A stretch of DNA of 64,000 nt from Catalinimonas alkaloidigena. Its GTDB lineage: Bacteria; Bacteroidota; Bacteroidia; Cytophagales; Cyclobacteriaceae. The translations under genes were made by a program, and so were the position numbers. The first letter of the stretch is position 1; every line of letters starts with the position of its first letter. The notes beneath the pieces are model-generated. The model did no database searches and had not been told where the DNA came from. It saw only the letters and a program-made list of their open reading frames with translations. This document shows positions 34,350-43,893 of this stretch, in pieces. Where the stretch lies: contig NZ_JAQFIL010000001.1 in NCBI RefSeq assembly GCF_029504655.1, positions 1,307,001-1,371,000 of the forward strand, in the 5' to 3' direction.

Positions 34350-35759
34350 ATGATAGAAGCAAATTTGACTCCGAGACAGATTGTCGCTGAACTTGACAAA
34401 TATATTATCGGTCAGCAGGATGCTAAAAAAAATGTGGCGATCGCCCTGCGTAACCGTTGGCGCAGAATGAATGTGAAGGATGAAATGCAGAAGGAGATTG
34501 TCCCTAACAACATCCTGATGATTGGTACTACAGGAGTAGGTAAAACAGAGATCGCCCGCCGCCTGGCCAAAATCGCAGACGCTCCGTTCACAAAGGTGGA
34601 AGCCTCTAAGTTTACTGAAGTGGGCTATGTAGGTCGTGATGTGGAAAGCATGGTGCGTGACCTGGTGGAGCAATCCGTGAATCTGGTAAAATCCCGAAAA
34701 AAAGAAGATGTACAGGAAAAAGCAGCTGAAGCAGTAGAAGAAATTATACTGGATGCGCTTATCCCACCTGTAAAAGGAAATACGCCTAAGTCTACTGCAG
34801 CTCGTATTGGTTTTGAGAAAGAAGAAAACGAAGAGAACCTGAGCGATGCTGAATTAAACCACAGGACCCGTGAGCGTTTCCGGGAAAAAATTAAAAACGG
34901 AGATATTGACGATCGTAAGATAGAAATCAATGTGAAGCAAAGTTCCTCTCCCGGTGTAGGCATGATCGGCGGCGGCATGATGGATGAATCTTCCATGATG
35001 AACCTGCAGGAGATGCTCAGTGGTATGATGCCTAAAAAGAACAAAAAAAGAAAAGTTACCATAGGCGAAGCCAAAAAATTGTTGCTGGAAGAAGAAGCTT
35101 CTAAACTGATAGATATGGATGAAGTGAAGGAAGAAGCAATACACAAGGCTGAGAATACCGGTATTATTTTCGTGGATGAGATAGATAAGATCGCTGCCGG
35201 AGGTGGCGACCGTAAAGGCAGTGGTGGTGCTGACGTGAGTAGAGAAGGTGTGCAGCGAGACTTACTACCTATCGTAGAAGGTAGTGCGGTCAATACTAAA
35301 TATGGTATTGTGCATACTGACCATATTTTGTTTATTGCTGCGGGCGCTTTTCATGTGGCCAAGCCTTCGGATCTGATTCCTGAGCTCCAGGGGCGTTTTC
35401 CCATTCGTGTTGAGCTAAGTGATCTGACTAGAGAAGATTTTGCCCAGATTCTTCGTGAACCTAAAAACGCGCTTACCAAGCAGTACGAAGCACTGTTCAC
35501 TGCGGAGAATGTGGAACTTAAGTTTCAGGAAGACGCGCTGGATGAGATCGCTAACATTGCTTTTCAGATCAACTCTGAGATAGAAAATATTGGCGCCAGA
35601 AGGCTGCATACCGTGATGAGCCGTCTGCTCAACGATTTTCTCTTTGATGTGCCGGACAAGATTGAGCCTAATTCCAAGCTTATGGTCAATAAAGATATGG
35701 TAAGAGAAAGGCTGGAAAACCTGGTGCAAAACAAAGACCTGAGTCAATATATTTTATAA
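34350..35759 (+). CDS. hslU: ATP-dependent protease ATPase subunit HslU
   Basis: The 469-residue AAA+ protein starts with LTPRQIVAELDKYIIGQQDAKK, has Walker A GTTGVGKT (59-66), the pore motif GYVG (92-95), a large charged I-domain (about 110-250) and Walker B IIFVDE (272-277), and ends in YIL, the tail that docks into HslV. It unfolds substrates for the HslV peptidase. No hslV is next to it, though the two usually form an operon; hslV must lie elsewhere. It probably shares a transcript with porQ. Confidence 0.96.
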   Translation: MIEANLTPRQIVAELDKYIIGQQDAKKNVAIALRNRWRRMNVKDEMQKEIVPNNILMIGTTGVGKTEIARRLAKIADAPFTKVEASKFTEVGYVGRDVESMVRDLVEQSVNLVKSRKKEDVQEKAAEAVEEIILDALIPPVKGNTPKSTAARIGFEKEENEENLSDAELNHRTRERFREKIKNGDIDDRKIEINVKQSSSPGVGMIGGGMMDESSMMNLQEMLSGMMPKKNKKRKVTIGEAKKLLLEEEASKLIDMDEVKEEAIHKAENTGIIFVDEIDKIAAGGGDRKGSGGADVSREGVQRDLLPIVEGSAVNTKYGIVHTDHILFIAAGAFHVAKPSDLIPELQGRFPIRVELSDLTREDFAQILREPKNALTKQYEALFTAENVELKFQEDALDEIANIAFQINSEIENIGARRLHTVMSRLLNDFLFDVPDKIEPNSKLMVNKDMVRERLENLVQNKDLSQYIL

Positions 35760-35774
35760 AGTAGACATTGGAGA

Positions 35775-35834
35775 GTGGTTGGTCAGGCTTTGAAAATTAG
35801 CAGCTAAATAATTTACCGCTGCCTGATCAACCAC
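35775..35834. repeat. Long inverted repeat after hslU
   Basis: GTGGTTGGTCAGGC (35775-35788) and GCCTGATCAACCAC (35821-35834) pair over 14 bases with one mismatch, and an inner GCAGC/GCTGC can pair inside the loop. No T-run follows. It may end the porQ-hslU transcript or protect its 3' end. Confidence 0.55.
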
Positions 35835-35889
35835 TGTTCATCAATCATTACCCAATTCTTACTCCCAAACAATCTAATCCCCGATTTCC

Positions 35890-36621
35890 ATGCAACACTA
35901 CTTCATCACTGGCACCAGCCGAGGCATAGGTAAGTCTTTAACGGAGAGAATTCTGCAGCAGCCCAACACTCAGGTACACGGTTTTTCTCGTCATCAGGAG
36001 GTTGAGCATGAGCGCTACCATCATCGGAAAGCTGATCTTGCGGGTATGGATTGGCTATTGAAGAATATTGATGGTTTTTTCCCCAACTTACCTTCAGCAG
36101 AGCGTATTGTGCTGATTAACAATGCCGGTATGCTGGGAGAAGTCAAATATGTGGGTGAACTGGAAAATCAGCAGTTTGTTGATCTTTTTAACCTCAATAT
36201 TACCGCCCCGGCTATGCTTATGAATCAATTTATCAAAACCTACCGCAATCAGCCGGGCAAAAAATTAATTATCAATGTAAGCTCAGGAGCAGGTAAATAT
36301 CCGGTAGATGGCTGGTCGGGCTATTGTGCTTCCAAAGCTGCGCTGGACATGCTGTCGCAGGTGACAAAAGCTGAACTTACCAAAAGGAACTTGAGTAAGG
36401 GCTTTAAAGTATATGCTCTGGCTCCAGGAGTCGTGGACACCGCCATGCAGGGCGAAATCCGTGAAGTCTCACAGGATAATTTCAGCAATATTGAAAAGTT
36501 TATCAATTACAAAAAAGAAGGCACCCTGGATGATGCCTCTTTTACTGCTGAAAAATTTATGGAGTTGATCAACAATACTGAACGCTTTGAAGAAGTGTTG
36601 CAGGACGTAAGACAATACTAA
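35890..36621 (+). CDS. SDR family oxidoreductase, sepiapterin-reductase-like
   Basis: The 243-residue short-chain dehydrogenase has TGTSRGIG (7-14), an INNAGMLGE block (about 76-84), INVSSGAGKYP and the catalytic YCASK. The TGTSRGIG start and the LAPGVVDTAMQGEIR stretch late in the protein recall sepiapterin-reductase-like SDRs. Substrate unknown. Its stop directly abuts the stop of the convergent uxuA gene. Confidence 0.88.
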   Translation: MQHYFITGTSRGIGKSLTERILQQPNTQVHGFSRHQEVEHERYHHRKADLAGMDWLLKNIDGFFPNLPSAERIVLINNAGMLGEVKYVGELENQQFVDLFNLNITAPAMLMNQFIKTYRNQPGKKLIINVSSGAGKYPVDGWSGYCASKAALDMLSQVTKAELTKRNLSKGFKVYALAPGVVDTAMQGEIREVSQDNFSNIEKFINYKKEGTLDDASFTAEKFMELINNTERFEEVLQDVRQY

Positions 36622-37809
36622 CTATTGCTGCAGCGTATAACTGATCCCCATTTCAAGTCCTCTCAACTCTGCCAATCCCCTCAAGCGACCAATAGCAGTA
36701 TAGCCAGGATTGGTTTTCTTATGTTGGTCATCCAGCATTTTATGTCCGTGATCGGGGCGCATGGGTATCTGATAATCTAATCTGCCATTTGCCTGGCGTT
36801 TACGAATCTCTTTCACTACTGCTTTCACTACCTGGTACATATTGGCACTGCCTTCCAGATGATTAGCCTCATAAAAGCTGCCATCAGGCTCACGCTGAAC
36901 GCTACGCAGGTGCAAAAAGTGAATCTTGTCACCCAGTCTTTCCACCATTCCGGCAAGGTCATTACCTGGGTGAGCCCCGTAAGAACCAGTACAAAAGGTG
37001 AGGCCATTAGCAGCTGAGTCAACTGCCTCAAGTAAGGAAACAGCATCTGCTTCAGTGCTGACTACGCGGGGCAGGCCAAGCAAAGGACGGGGTGGATCAT
37101 CAGGGTGGATGGCCATCTTTACACCGCTTTCTTCTGCTACAGGAATGATTTTTTTCAGGAAGTAGGCAAGGTTTTCTCTTAGCTTTCCTTCATCTATCGC
37201 TTTATACAGATCCAGTTGCTCCTGAAATTCTTCCAGGCTATAGTTTTTATCAGAACCGGGCAGGCCGGCAATGATACTTTGCTGCAACGTTAGCTTCTCC
37301 TGATCGCTTAATTTACTGAGGTAAGATTTGGCTTTTTCCTGAGTCTCTTGATCGTATTCCTTTTCAGCACCAGGACGTTTCAGTATGAGCAAATCAAATG
37401 CTGCAAAGGCAGTAGTATCAAAGCGAAGGGCAGTGGAACCATCTTCAATCAGAAATTCAAGGTTGGTTCTGGTCCAGTCCAGTACCGGCATAAAGTTATA
37501 GCAGATGGTAGGAATGCCACATTGACCAAGGTTGCTGATACACTGCTGAAACACCTCTATGTACTTGTCTCTACGGGGGCCAGCTGATTTGATTTCTTCA
37601 GCTACCGGCACACTCTCTACTACATTCCAGACCAGGCCTGCATCTTCAATGATTTTTTTTCTCTCCTGGATAGCTTCAACGGTCCATACCTGTCCTACGG
37701 GGATCTCGTGAAGGGCATTTACAATTCCTTTTGCACCCGCCTGTCTGATATCTGATAGGCTCACTGAGTCGTTGGGGCCATACCAGCGCCAACTTTGTTG
37801 CATACTCAT
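36622..37809 (-). CDS. uxuA: Mannonate dehydratase
   Basis: The 395-residue protein matches Uxu[25 protein letters not shown] at the start, [28 protein letters not shown] [17 protein letters not shown] (about 235-252) and the late [11 protein letters not shown]. The His, Asp and Glu residues in these blocks bind the metal. It removes water from D-mannonate to give 2-keto-3-deoxygluconate in the glucuronate route, which fits the GH88-like hydrolase elsewhere in the window. It has no uxuB neighbour. Confidence 0.96.
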   Translation of the reverse strand: MSMQQSWRWYGPNDSVSLSDIRQAGAKGIVNALHEIPVGQVWTVEAIQERKKIIEDAGLVWNVVESVPVAEEIKSAGPRRDKYIEVFQQCISNLGQCGIPTICYNFMPVLDWTRTNLEFLIEDGSTALRFDTTAFAAFDLLILKRPGAEKEYDQETQEKAKSYLSKLSDQEKLTLQQSIIAGLPGSDKNYSLEEFQEQLDLYKAIDEGKLRENLAYFLKKIIPVAEESGVKMAIHPDDPPRPLLGLPRVVSTEADAVSLLEAVDSAANGLTFCTGSYGAHPGNDLAGMVERLGDKIHFLHLRSVQREPDGSFYEANHLEGSANMYQVVKAVVKEIRKRQANGRLDYQIPMRPDHGHKMLDDQHKKTNPGYTAIGRLRGLAELRGLEMGISYTLQQ

Positions 37810-38229
37810 AGAAAAAATAAGTTTGTAAGTAATATTGTCAAATATATGGGATTCTTACATAGTACCAATTCTGAACGAAAATTGAAAAAAAATTAGAGGA
37901 GGGTTCAAAAAGAAGATGTATGAAATGCTATATAAACAAAGTAAAATAAAGTATGAGAAAATTTATACCGTATAGGGTGTGCTAAAACGTAAATTTTATT
38001 TCCTGTTCCCTACACAAAAGCATAAAATTTTATTTTCATAACATCTTTTCCTCCATCTCGATAAGTGTAAGTCATTCATTATTACCTATCTAAAGAAATA
38101 TTGCGTAACTTTCCGTAGATATTTCATCAACCTTCCGGACCAAAAGAATGCCCGATGGGCACAATCAATGAAGGTAAGTATCGTTATTGAGTAAATTTCC
38201 GTTTCAACCTTACAACTTTTTAGCGCGCT
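37810..38229. other. Divergent AT-rich intergenic region upstream of uxuA
   Basis: About 420 bases with no credible ORF. A small hairpin TGCCC-GAT-GGGCA lies at 38149-38161 and flanking CCTT/AAGG bases extend the symmetry, but it does not match a riboswitch I know. Promoters for uxuA (minus) and the lipoprotein gene (plus) must lie here. Confidence 0.45.
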
Positions 38230-38259
38230 ATGTGTCATCATTGCAAAGACCAACCAACT

Positions 38260-39063
38260 ATGTATATGAAAGCAACACCCTTTGCACTTTTGATCCCCTT
38301 GCTTTTAATGTTTGCATGTGAAGGGGAGCAGGCTGTGCCCTCTAACACATTGGGCAGTGAGATCGAACTGAGCATGACGGAGTATATTGATGCGGATCAA
38401 CGGTCGCTTTCATTTAAATTTTTGACCCTGAAAGATTTTCCCTGCATCAATTATCGTATCAAGCATGATATGGTGGTTGATCAACAGGCTATAAAGATAG
38501 TGCTGGAAGAAGTTGAAGTTTCAGATGTCTGTCTTGATGCTATCGGCCCAGCCTCAGCTTTTGTGGATCTGGGTATGTTGGATGAGAAAGAGTATGACCT
38601 GCAAATACAGATGGGATCATCTTTGATCAATCATGGTACATTGTCAGTCAGCAAAGACGCTTATGAGCTCAACCTGCTGGAAAGTGAAGGGATAGAGTTG
38701 GCTGTTCCTAAGCTGAATCGCATTCCTGCCCAGGCAGTCTGGGGTACAATCAAATATACTGACGAGGAAAGACATAAAAAAGTAGCAGCATACTTTGAAG
38801 AAGCGATGGATATTGCTGGAGCTACTGACAAGAAGTTTTCTGAAGGTGATTATGGCTATTTTAAAGTAAGCTCTGAAGGTAAAATCACCCAACCCATAGA
38901 AGGCAACGAAGCAGTAAAAGAGCAGGCTTTTCTCTTTGACTTTGCCGGTAAGACGGAAGATCTGTTGCAGGTACTCCAGCGGATTAACAGCAGGTACAAT
39001 GATGTGCAGCTTCGCTTCTACAATGCACAGGGGGAAGAATTTCGTAACTGGAATCTAAACTAA
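38260..39063 (+). CDS. Hypothetical lipoprotein
   Basis: From the ATG at 38260 (or 38266) the protein has a lipoprotein signal ending in LMFAC followed by EGEQ, the acidic pattern that directs Bacteroidota lipoproteins towards the surface. An ATG ten codons upstream would add a Cys/His-rich tail and is less likely. The mature 245 residues are mixed alpha/beta with no recognised domain; an N-terminal beta sandwich seems likely. It ends 3 bases into the convergent nuclease gene. Confidence 0.7.
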   Translation: MYMKATPFALLIPLLLMFACEGEQAVPSNTLGSEIELSMTEYIDADQRSLSFKFLTLKDFPCINYRIKHDMVVDQQAIKIVLEEVEVSDVCLDAIGPASAFVDLGMLDEKEYDLQIQMGSSLINHGTLSVSKDAYELNLLESEGIELAVPKLNRIPAQAVWGTIKYTDEERHKKVAAYFEEAMDIAGATDKKFSEGDYGYFKVSSEGKITQPIEGNEAVKEQAFLFDFAGKTEDLLQVLQRINSRYNDVQLRFYNAQGEEFRNWNLN

Positions 39064-40738
39064 TCCCAACTTACCCGGATTACCTTGGCTGAGATTCCCT
39101 GCTTCTCAAAAAAGTGTAGCCAGTAGAGCTGTTGCGCAGAGAGCTGGTCGCTCGGTGACTTCACTTCTATAAAACTATACGACTGTTCATCCCAGACAAA
39201 AAGGTCGGGAAAACCTTTGGTATTTTCTTTTAAATTTTTTGCCATCTCCATGATCACACTGGAGATCTGCTCCGGCTCCAGGCAATGATAACATTGCTCT
39301 ACCAGCGGTAGCAGGCTTTCGTGCCATCCCATGATTGGATTACTCATGCCTGACTTACTTTCGTAATGGTGCCGTACAATATTCAGAAAGCGTTTGGGAT
39401 GAATTAATACCTCAAGACGTTGTGTGATGGCTTTACTTCTCTTTTCCAGAAAAAGGGGCGTATAAAAATCCGATGGAACAGTTTGTAAGGGGTGGTGAAA
39501 ACGCTTCACTGTCCTGGTCAAAGATGATATCCCACAGCAGCAGGCCGAAGAACCCTCTCCAAAGGTAATTTTCAGTATGTACACCCATCTGCCCGTGCTC
39601 CTGCAAGTATTCCAGTACACCTTGTTCCACATAGTTTTTATGTTCTTCTGACAGGCTGATGCAGTGGCTGTTCTTAAGGTAGTCCGTAGCTTTTCGTGTC
39701 CTCTTCTTTTTTTGTATCCGGTTACAAAAATCTTCAGCAAAAAACAGTTCATCAGCATTGGCGGGCTGTTTTTGTATCTTTTGGCACTGTGCTAAGGCTT
39801 CATCCAACCGGCCCAGCTTATGTAACAATCGTACTCTGCGTTCTCTGGCAGGGGGGAGATCAGTATATTGGTACACATGATAAGCCAGTTCAGGAAATAA
39901 CTGCTGCTCCAGCATTTTGCCCAGCCGTAAGCAGAGCTTATCAAAGTGTGCCAGGGCGGTTTCGCTGATGTTTTCTCTCTGGAGATCAAGCTGAGAAAAC
40001 CACGCTATAGATCTGATCGGCACCGAGCAGTAGCTCATCCCGCATGTACTTAAACTCCCGGTACACTTTAGAAAGCTTGAGCTTATCCTCTGCCTCAATC
40101 CTGCTCTTAAATAAAGCCTTCATTTTAGCCTGATCGTAGGCTTCGGTTTTGATGTATCCGATGTCCCGCACCACAAACTGCGTCATATCGCCATCCAGAT
40201 GGCCAAAGTAAAGAAATTTAAGCATTTCCAGCTCCTCCTCATGGCCTACTCTGACGATCATTTCCTTCTCTTTCAACACTTTTAGTAAGTCGGCAGCAGA
40301 AGTAAGCTGTATCATCGCTATGATAAGCTCCGGCTTTTTGAGTTTTTTGACCTGCTTGAGCTGCTCTTTTTCAAGTACTTGCTTGCATAGGTCGGTAAGT
40401 TCAGCTTTGGTATATGTATTCAAAACCCACGGCAGCTCTACGACATGCTTAGGGTGCAGCCGACTAAAGTATTTTCTTCTTAGCAGGAGCGCCAATGCTT
40501 TCTCCTGATCTTCTATTTCAGCATAAGCAATTTTTTCCATGCGAAAATAACAGCCTCTTCGGTTCACCAGGCGAATAAACAGGCATTGCGCATCTTCGGG
40601 TAGCTTATTGTACCTTCTGATAAAACTTTTTTCTCCCTTGCTCAGCAGTTCACCATACAGGTGTTGCACATGTTTCAGCATAGCACTGAAATAATCCAGG
40701 TAATATTTTTCCGGTAGCTCTATAGGGGGGGCTTTCAT
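39060..40738 (-). pseudogene. FAN1-like VRR-NUC nuclease, broken by two +1 frameshifts
   Basis: Three overlapping frames together encode a 558-residue FAN1-type protein. The N-terminal part has LPEKYYLDYF and a SAP-like region (YTKAELTDLC, KLKKPELIIAMIQL); the middle (from AWFSQLDLQREN) is a TPR-like helical domain; the end is a VRR-NUC nuclease domain with PDLF, IEVKSPSDQLS and a following QLYWLHFFEK helix, i.e. an intact PD-(D/E)xK site. The reading shifts by one base near 40001-40012 and again at the run of four A (39498-39501, T on the coding strand). Each shift equals one surplus base. Either the gene is dead, or the calls are sequencing errors. It overlaps the upstream DUF2721 gene by 4 bases. 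Confidence 0.85.
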
Positions 40739-41169
40739 AACTGCTGCTTTGTATTTCCTTTGAGTCTCAGGTTCTCGTAGGCCTCCAGGTCACTCAGTTG
40801 TATGTTGAGCGCATTGACCGAAATCTGTATCTCACGAATGGATAAGGCCAATGAAGCCATCAAAAGTAGCAGGCTGACACCAAAAACAATCTTACCAATA
40901 AGATTTTCTCCCGCAAAAATCAGGAACATGCAGAAGACACAGAGGAAAAGGCTGCAAATTCCTAATGCCTGCATGTTGCGAATCAGTACCACACGTTTTC
41001 TAAGGTTCTCTATCTGTCCCATCAGAAGCTGGTCAGGCTCAGATTTGTACTCGGAGTGAAGCTTTCTGATCAGGCTGGCAGTGGTCAGAAACCTGTTGGT
41101 ATAAGCCAGTAATAGTAATGAAATGGCCGGAAACAGTAGGGCAGGGGTAGTGAGGCTAATATCTGACAT
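40735..41169 (-). CDS. DUF2721 membrane protein
   Basis: The 144-residue protein has three hydrophobic helices (about 8-26, 66-87 and 92-108). The TPALLFPAISLLLLAYTNRFL start, the arginine-rich LIRNMQALGICS block and the helix-bounded C-terminus match DUF2721, a family of unknown function. Its start is 89 bases from the divergent sixA-like gene, and its stop overlaps the nuclease start by 4 bases. Confidence 0.85.
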   Translation of the reverse strand: MSDISLTTPALLFPAISLLLLAYTNRFLTTASLIRKLHSEYKSEPDQLLMGQIENLRKRVVLIRNMQALGICSLFLCVFCMFLIFAGENLIGKIVFGVSLLLLMASLALSIREIQISVNALNIQLSDLEAYENLRLKGNTKQQL

Positions 41170-41258
41170 ATGGAAGAAAAAGTTTTTCTCTTCAAAAAGT
41201 TTCTTGTATCCAAAATAAGTGTTTCATTTTGTAAAATGTGCGTTAAACCTTACAGATT

Positions 41259-41753
41259 ATGAAAACACTTCTCCTGATCAGGCATGCCAAGTCCAGTTGG
41301 GACGATCCCACTCTGGATGATTTTGACCGACCGCTCAATAAAAGAGGAAAAAATGATGCACCTAAAATGGGTAAGCGCCTGAAAAAAAAGAAAATTCACC
41401 CTGATCTGATGGTTAGCAGTACTGCGAAAAGGGCTAAAAAGACTGCACTAGCCATAGCCGGTGCATTAGACTATCCTGAAAAACATATCCAATGGAGAGA
41501 CGAGCTTTATCACGCTGCTCCGGAAACAGCTCTGAAGGTAATGCAGAGGATTGATAATAAAGTGGAGCAGCTATTTTTATTCGGACACAATCCCGGTCTG
41601 ACAGATTTTGCCAATCTCCTGTGCTCCACCTACACAGATAACATTGTGACTACTGGCATTTATGCTTTGCAACTGGACATCACAAGCTGGCAGGATGCAC
41701 AACTGAACCAAAAAGCAAAGTTACTTTTCTACGATTATCCTAAGAAGGGGTGA
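41259..41753 (+). CDS. Histidine phosphatase family protein, SixA-like
   Basis: The 164-residue protein carries the phosphoglycerate-mutase-like motif LIRHAKSSW (5-13) with the catalytic His, then RPLNKRGKNDAPKMG, the second Arg in STAKRAKKTA and the late histidine in FGHNPGL. SixA-like enzymes remove phosphate from phosphohistidine on proteins; a small-molecule substrate is also possible. It is monocistronic as far as can be seen. Confidence 0.9.
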   Translation: MKTLLLIRHAKSSWDDPTLDDFDRPLNKRGKNDAPKMGKRLKKKKIHPDLMVSSTAKRAKKTALAIAGALDYPEKHIQWRDELYHAAPETALKVMQRIDNKVEQLFLFGHNPGLTDFANLLCSTYTDNIVTTGIYALQLDITSWQDAQLNQKAKLLFYDYPKKG

Positions 41754-41830
41754 GATAATTAAAGGTACAGGTTCCACGATGGGCGTTTCCGTTGCACGCA
41801 AAAGAGCACCAGATACAGTAAAAAAACTGA

Positions 41831-42142
<312 letters not shown>

Positions 42143-42298
42143 CATTCCATTACCTCATGACTAAAAAACTCTTCTTGCACATGAGTTATAAATGTGTGAA
42201 AATCAAACTCTCTATTGCTGACCGCAACCTCAACGCAGTTGGGAAGCATCTTGTCAAGTCTTAGCAACTGATTCTCGGGTGCTTTCGGATATATTCAA

Positions 42299-42307
42299 GC
42301 CTAAGGC
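42299..42307. repeat. 9-bp target site duplication, left copy
   Basis: GCCTAAGGC occurs here and again at 43716-43724, flanking the insertion sequence exactly. Nine bases is the duplication length made by Tn5-like transposases. Confidence 0.85.
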
Positions 42308-43715
42308 CTTATCCTGTCTCATAATTTATCTGCGAAGCGAGAAGGTATCCATGGCAGAGTTGAGAGAAGATGGCCCACCCTCTCCACATGGTTTTTTCTC
42401 CAGGGAAGGGCTGCTTTTTAGTAGGCGTAAACCCGGCCAGGGCAGCGATGATGATCAATGCCTGCTGTACACTGAGTTCTTTTCTGCCACTATGCTTTTC
42501 TAAGACTTCTATTTGTAGCGGTTCAAATATTTTCTCTGCAGCTAATTGGGCACTTTCTGCTGCCAGATGCTTAAGCCAGATCAATTGCCAGGCTACAATA
42601 CAGAGCATAGCAATGGCATGAGATAGTCGTGTGAAAGTATCAAACTGTAGCTTTTCTATCTGCATACCACTCTTCAGCACCATATGCCAGCGTTCAATCA
42701 CCCATCGTTTCCGGTAATAATCTATCATCAGCAAAGCAGCAGCTTGATCTTCTATATTGATGGTAGTGAGTAAATACCATAGCAGAGGCGGTTCGCTGCG
42801 CGGTTCTTCTCCTGCCGGAGTATGTGTTTCTTGAGCTACTACCACCCATAAGTCAATATCTTCTCCTTTTTTATAAGTAGGGACAGGGCATGTGATCTTA
42901 CCCCAGCTTACCTGCAGCTTAGCATTACGCTCTTTTCTCTTGCTGGTCCTGGGCAGGTAAACTTCTACTTTAGTAGTATTGGGAAAAACCACTTCTTTAA
43001 GAAGCATCTTTTCTTGCTCATAATGCACCTTTCGGTTGAGATGATGTGCCCTGAAGAGTAATTCTACATGTTTGGAGCGGCGAGCAGTCATGTACTCATA
43101 AAAATCAGATTCTCTGTCGGAGATTACGATCACCTTCTTGGCTTTAGCTAAATGCTGATCCACCCACTGTAGGGCTTCTACCCACCGATAACTCTCTTTT
43201 TCTTCTAAAGGATAAAACTGCACCTGCTTTGTACGTCCTGTGGATTGGGGAGGCCACAGCTTTTGTCCTACCAGGCCCAAAGCCGTTCCCTGCTCACTCA
43301 GAGCCATGGCCGTATGCAGGCAAAGCCCTGGATTTACATGACTGCCGCCTAAGTCGCCCAGACCTTCAGTAGCGACATGACTGGCATAATTCAAGTCTGT
43401 TGTATCCTGACTCACCAAAACCACATCCTGGTCGGCACAGCGCTTGCTCGTTTGCCTATAGTGGCCGTAGCTGACGTCTACTTCCTGTTTGGAAAATATC
43501 CGCCAGGCTGATTTACGGAAATTCTCTCCTACTGCACTACTAAAGGAAAGCTCAGGGTTAGCTAAAAGACGATCAGCCATCAGTGACAAACTCTTTGCCT
43601 CGCGTTTATCTTCTACTGCACTTCCCATAAACTCTTGCATGCCCCAACTCTCTTCCATCTGTTTACCTCCCTTTTTTTTTCAACCTAATTTACAACTTTT
43701 ATAAGACATGAATAG
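42308..43715 (-). mobile_element. Complete Tn5-like IS4-family insertion sequence
   Basis: The element is 1408 bases long. Its ends, read inwards, are CTTATCCTGTCTCATAA on the left and CTATTCATGTCTTATAA on the right; 13 of 17 positions agree. The inner CTGTCTC recalls the IS50 inner end. It is flanked by the 9-bp direct repeat GCCTAAGGC and encodes one intact transposase on the minus strand. Without the element the target would read CAAGCCTAAGGCTTG, a perfect palindrome with a three-base centre. Confidence 0.9.
42309..43658 (-). CDS. IS4-family (Tn5-like) transposase
   Basis: The 449-residue protein has the DDE triad in place: D85 in VSQDTTDLNY, D181 in VISDRESDFYEY and E322 in YRKRWVIERWHMVLKSG, which fits the Y-(2)-R-(3)-E-(6)-K signature of IS4 transposases. 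The N-terminal WGMQEFMGSAVEDKREAKSL segment is like that of Tn5 transposase. The frame is complete, so the element may still move. The gene ends within 2 bases of the left end of the element. Confidence 0.95.
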   Translation of the reverse strand: MEESWGMQEFMGSAVEDKREAKSLSLMADRLLANPELSFSSAVGENFRKSAWRIFSKQEVDVSYGHYRQTSKRCADQDVVLVSQDTTDLNYASHVATEGLGDLGGSHVNPGLCLHTAMALSEQGTALGLVGQKLWPPQSTGRTKQVQFYPLEEKESYRWVEALQWVDQHLAKAKKVIVISDRESDFYEYMTARRSKHVELLFRAHHLNRKVHYEQEKMLLKEVVFPNTTKVEVYLPRTSKRKERNAKLQVSWGKITCPVPTYKKGEDIDLWVVVAQETHTPAGEEPRSEPPLLWYLLTTINIEDQAAALLMIDYYRKRWVIERWHMVLKSGMQIEKLQFDTFTRLSHAIAMLCIVAWQLIWLKHLAAESAQLAAEKIFEPLQIEVLEKHSGRKELSVQQALIIIAALAGFTPTKKQPFPGEKTMWRGWAIFSQLCHGYLLASQINYETG

Positions 43716-43724
43716 GCCTAAGGC
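43716..43724. repeat. 9-bp target site duplication, right copy
   Basis: GCCTAAGGC, identical to 42299-42307. Confidence 0.85.
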
Positions 43725-43753
43725 TTGTACAGTCCAGGCAAATATAGCAGCTT

Positions 43754-43787
43754 CACAAGCTCAACGGAATGTAGCTTGTGGTTTTTT
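43754..43787 (+). terminator. Intrinsic terminator orphaned by the insertion sequence
   Basis: CACAAGCT and AGCTTGTG form a perfect 8-bp stem with an 11-base loop, followed by GTTTTTT on the plus strand. No plus-strand gene ends just before it now; before the insertion it would have stood about 200 bases after the GIY-YIG gene. Confidence 0.7.
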
Positions 43788-43840
43788 GCTAAATCAATTA
43801 GACACAGGTTACAAACGTACACCATACTAGTGAAAAGAGT

Positions 43841-43868
43841 CATCCCGGCCGGGTTGCAACCCCGGATG
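43841..43868. repeat. REP-like palindrome
   Basis: CATCC and GGATG arms flank a GC-rich core with the perfect 12-bp palindrome GGGTTGCAACCC (43851-43862). It is much more GC-rich than its surroundings and lies 26 bases after the end of the minus-strand transglycosylase gene. Confidence 0.6.
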
Positions 43869-43893
43869 GCCTTTGTTTATATAATAGTACAAC

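Noticed and set aside
34625..35293. Long serine-rich ORF on the minus strand
   Set aside because: It lies inside hslU, antisense, and its composition is the shadow of the Glu/Lys/Gly-rich codons of that gene.
38130..38185. Riboswitch-like hairpin in the 37.8-38.2 kb intergenic region
   Set aside because: Only one 5-bp stem is clear and the sequence matches no riboswitch consensus I know; downstream gene is an unrecognised lipoprotein.
42296..43727. Outer symmetry CAAGCC.../...GGCTTG taken first as the ends of the insertion sequence
   Set aside because: The outermost matching bases belong to the palindromic target and its 9-bp duplication. The direct repeat GCCTAAGGC sets the element at 42308-43715.
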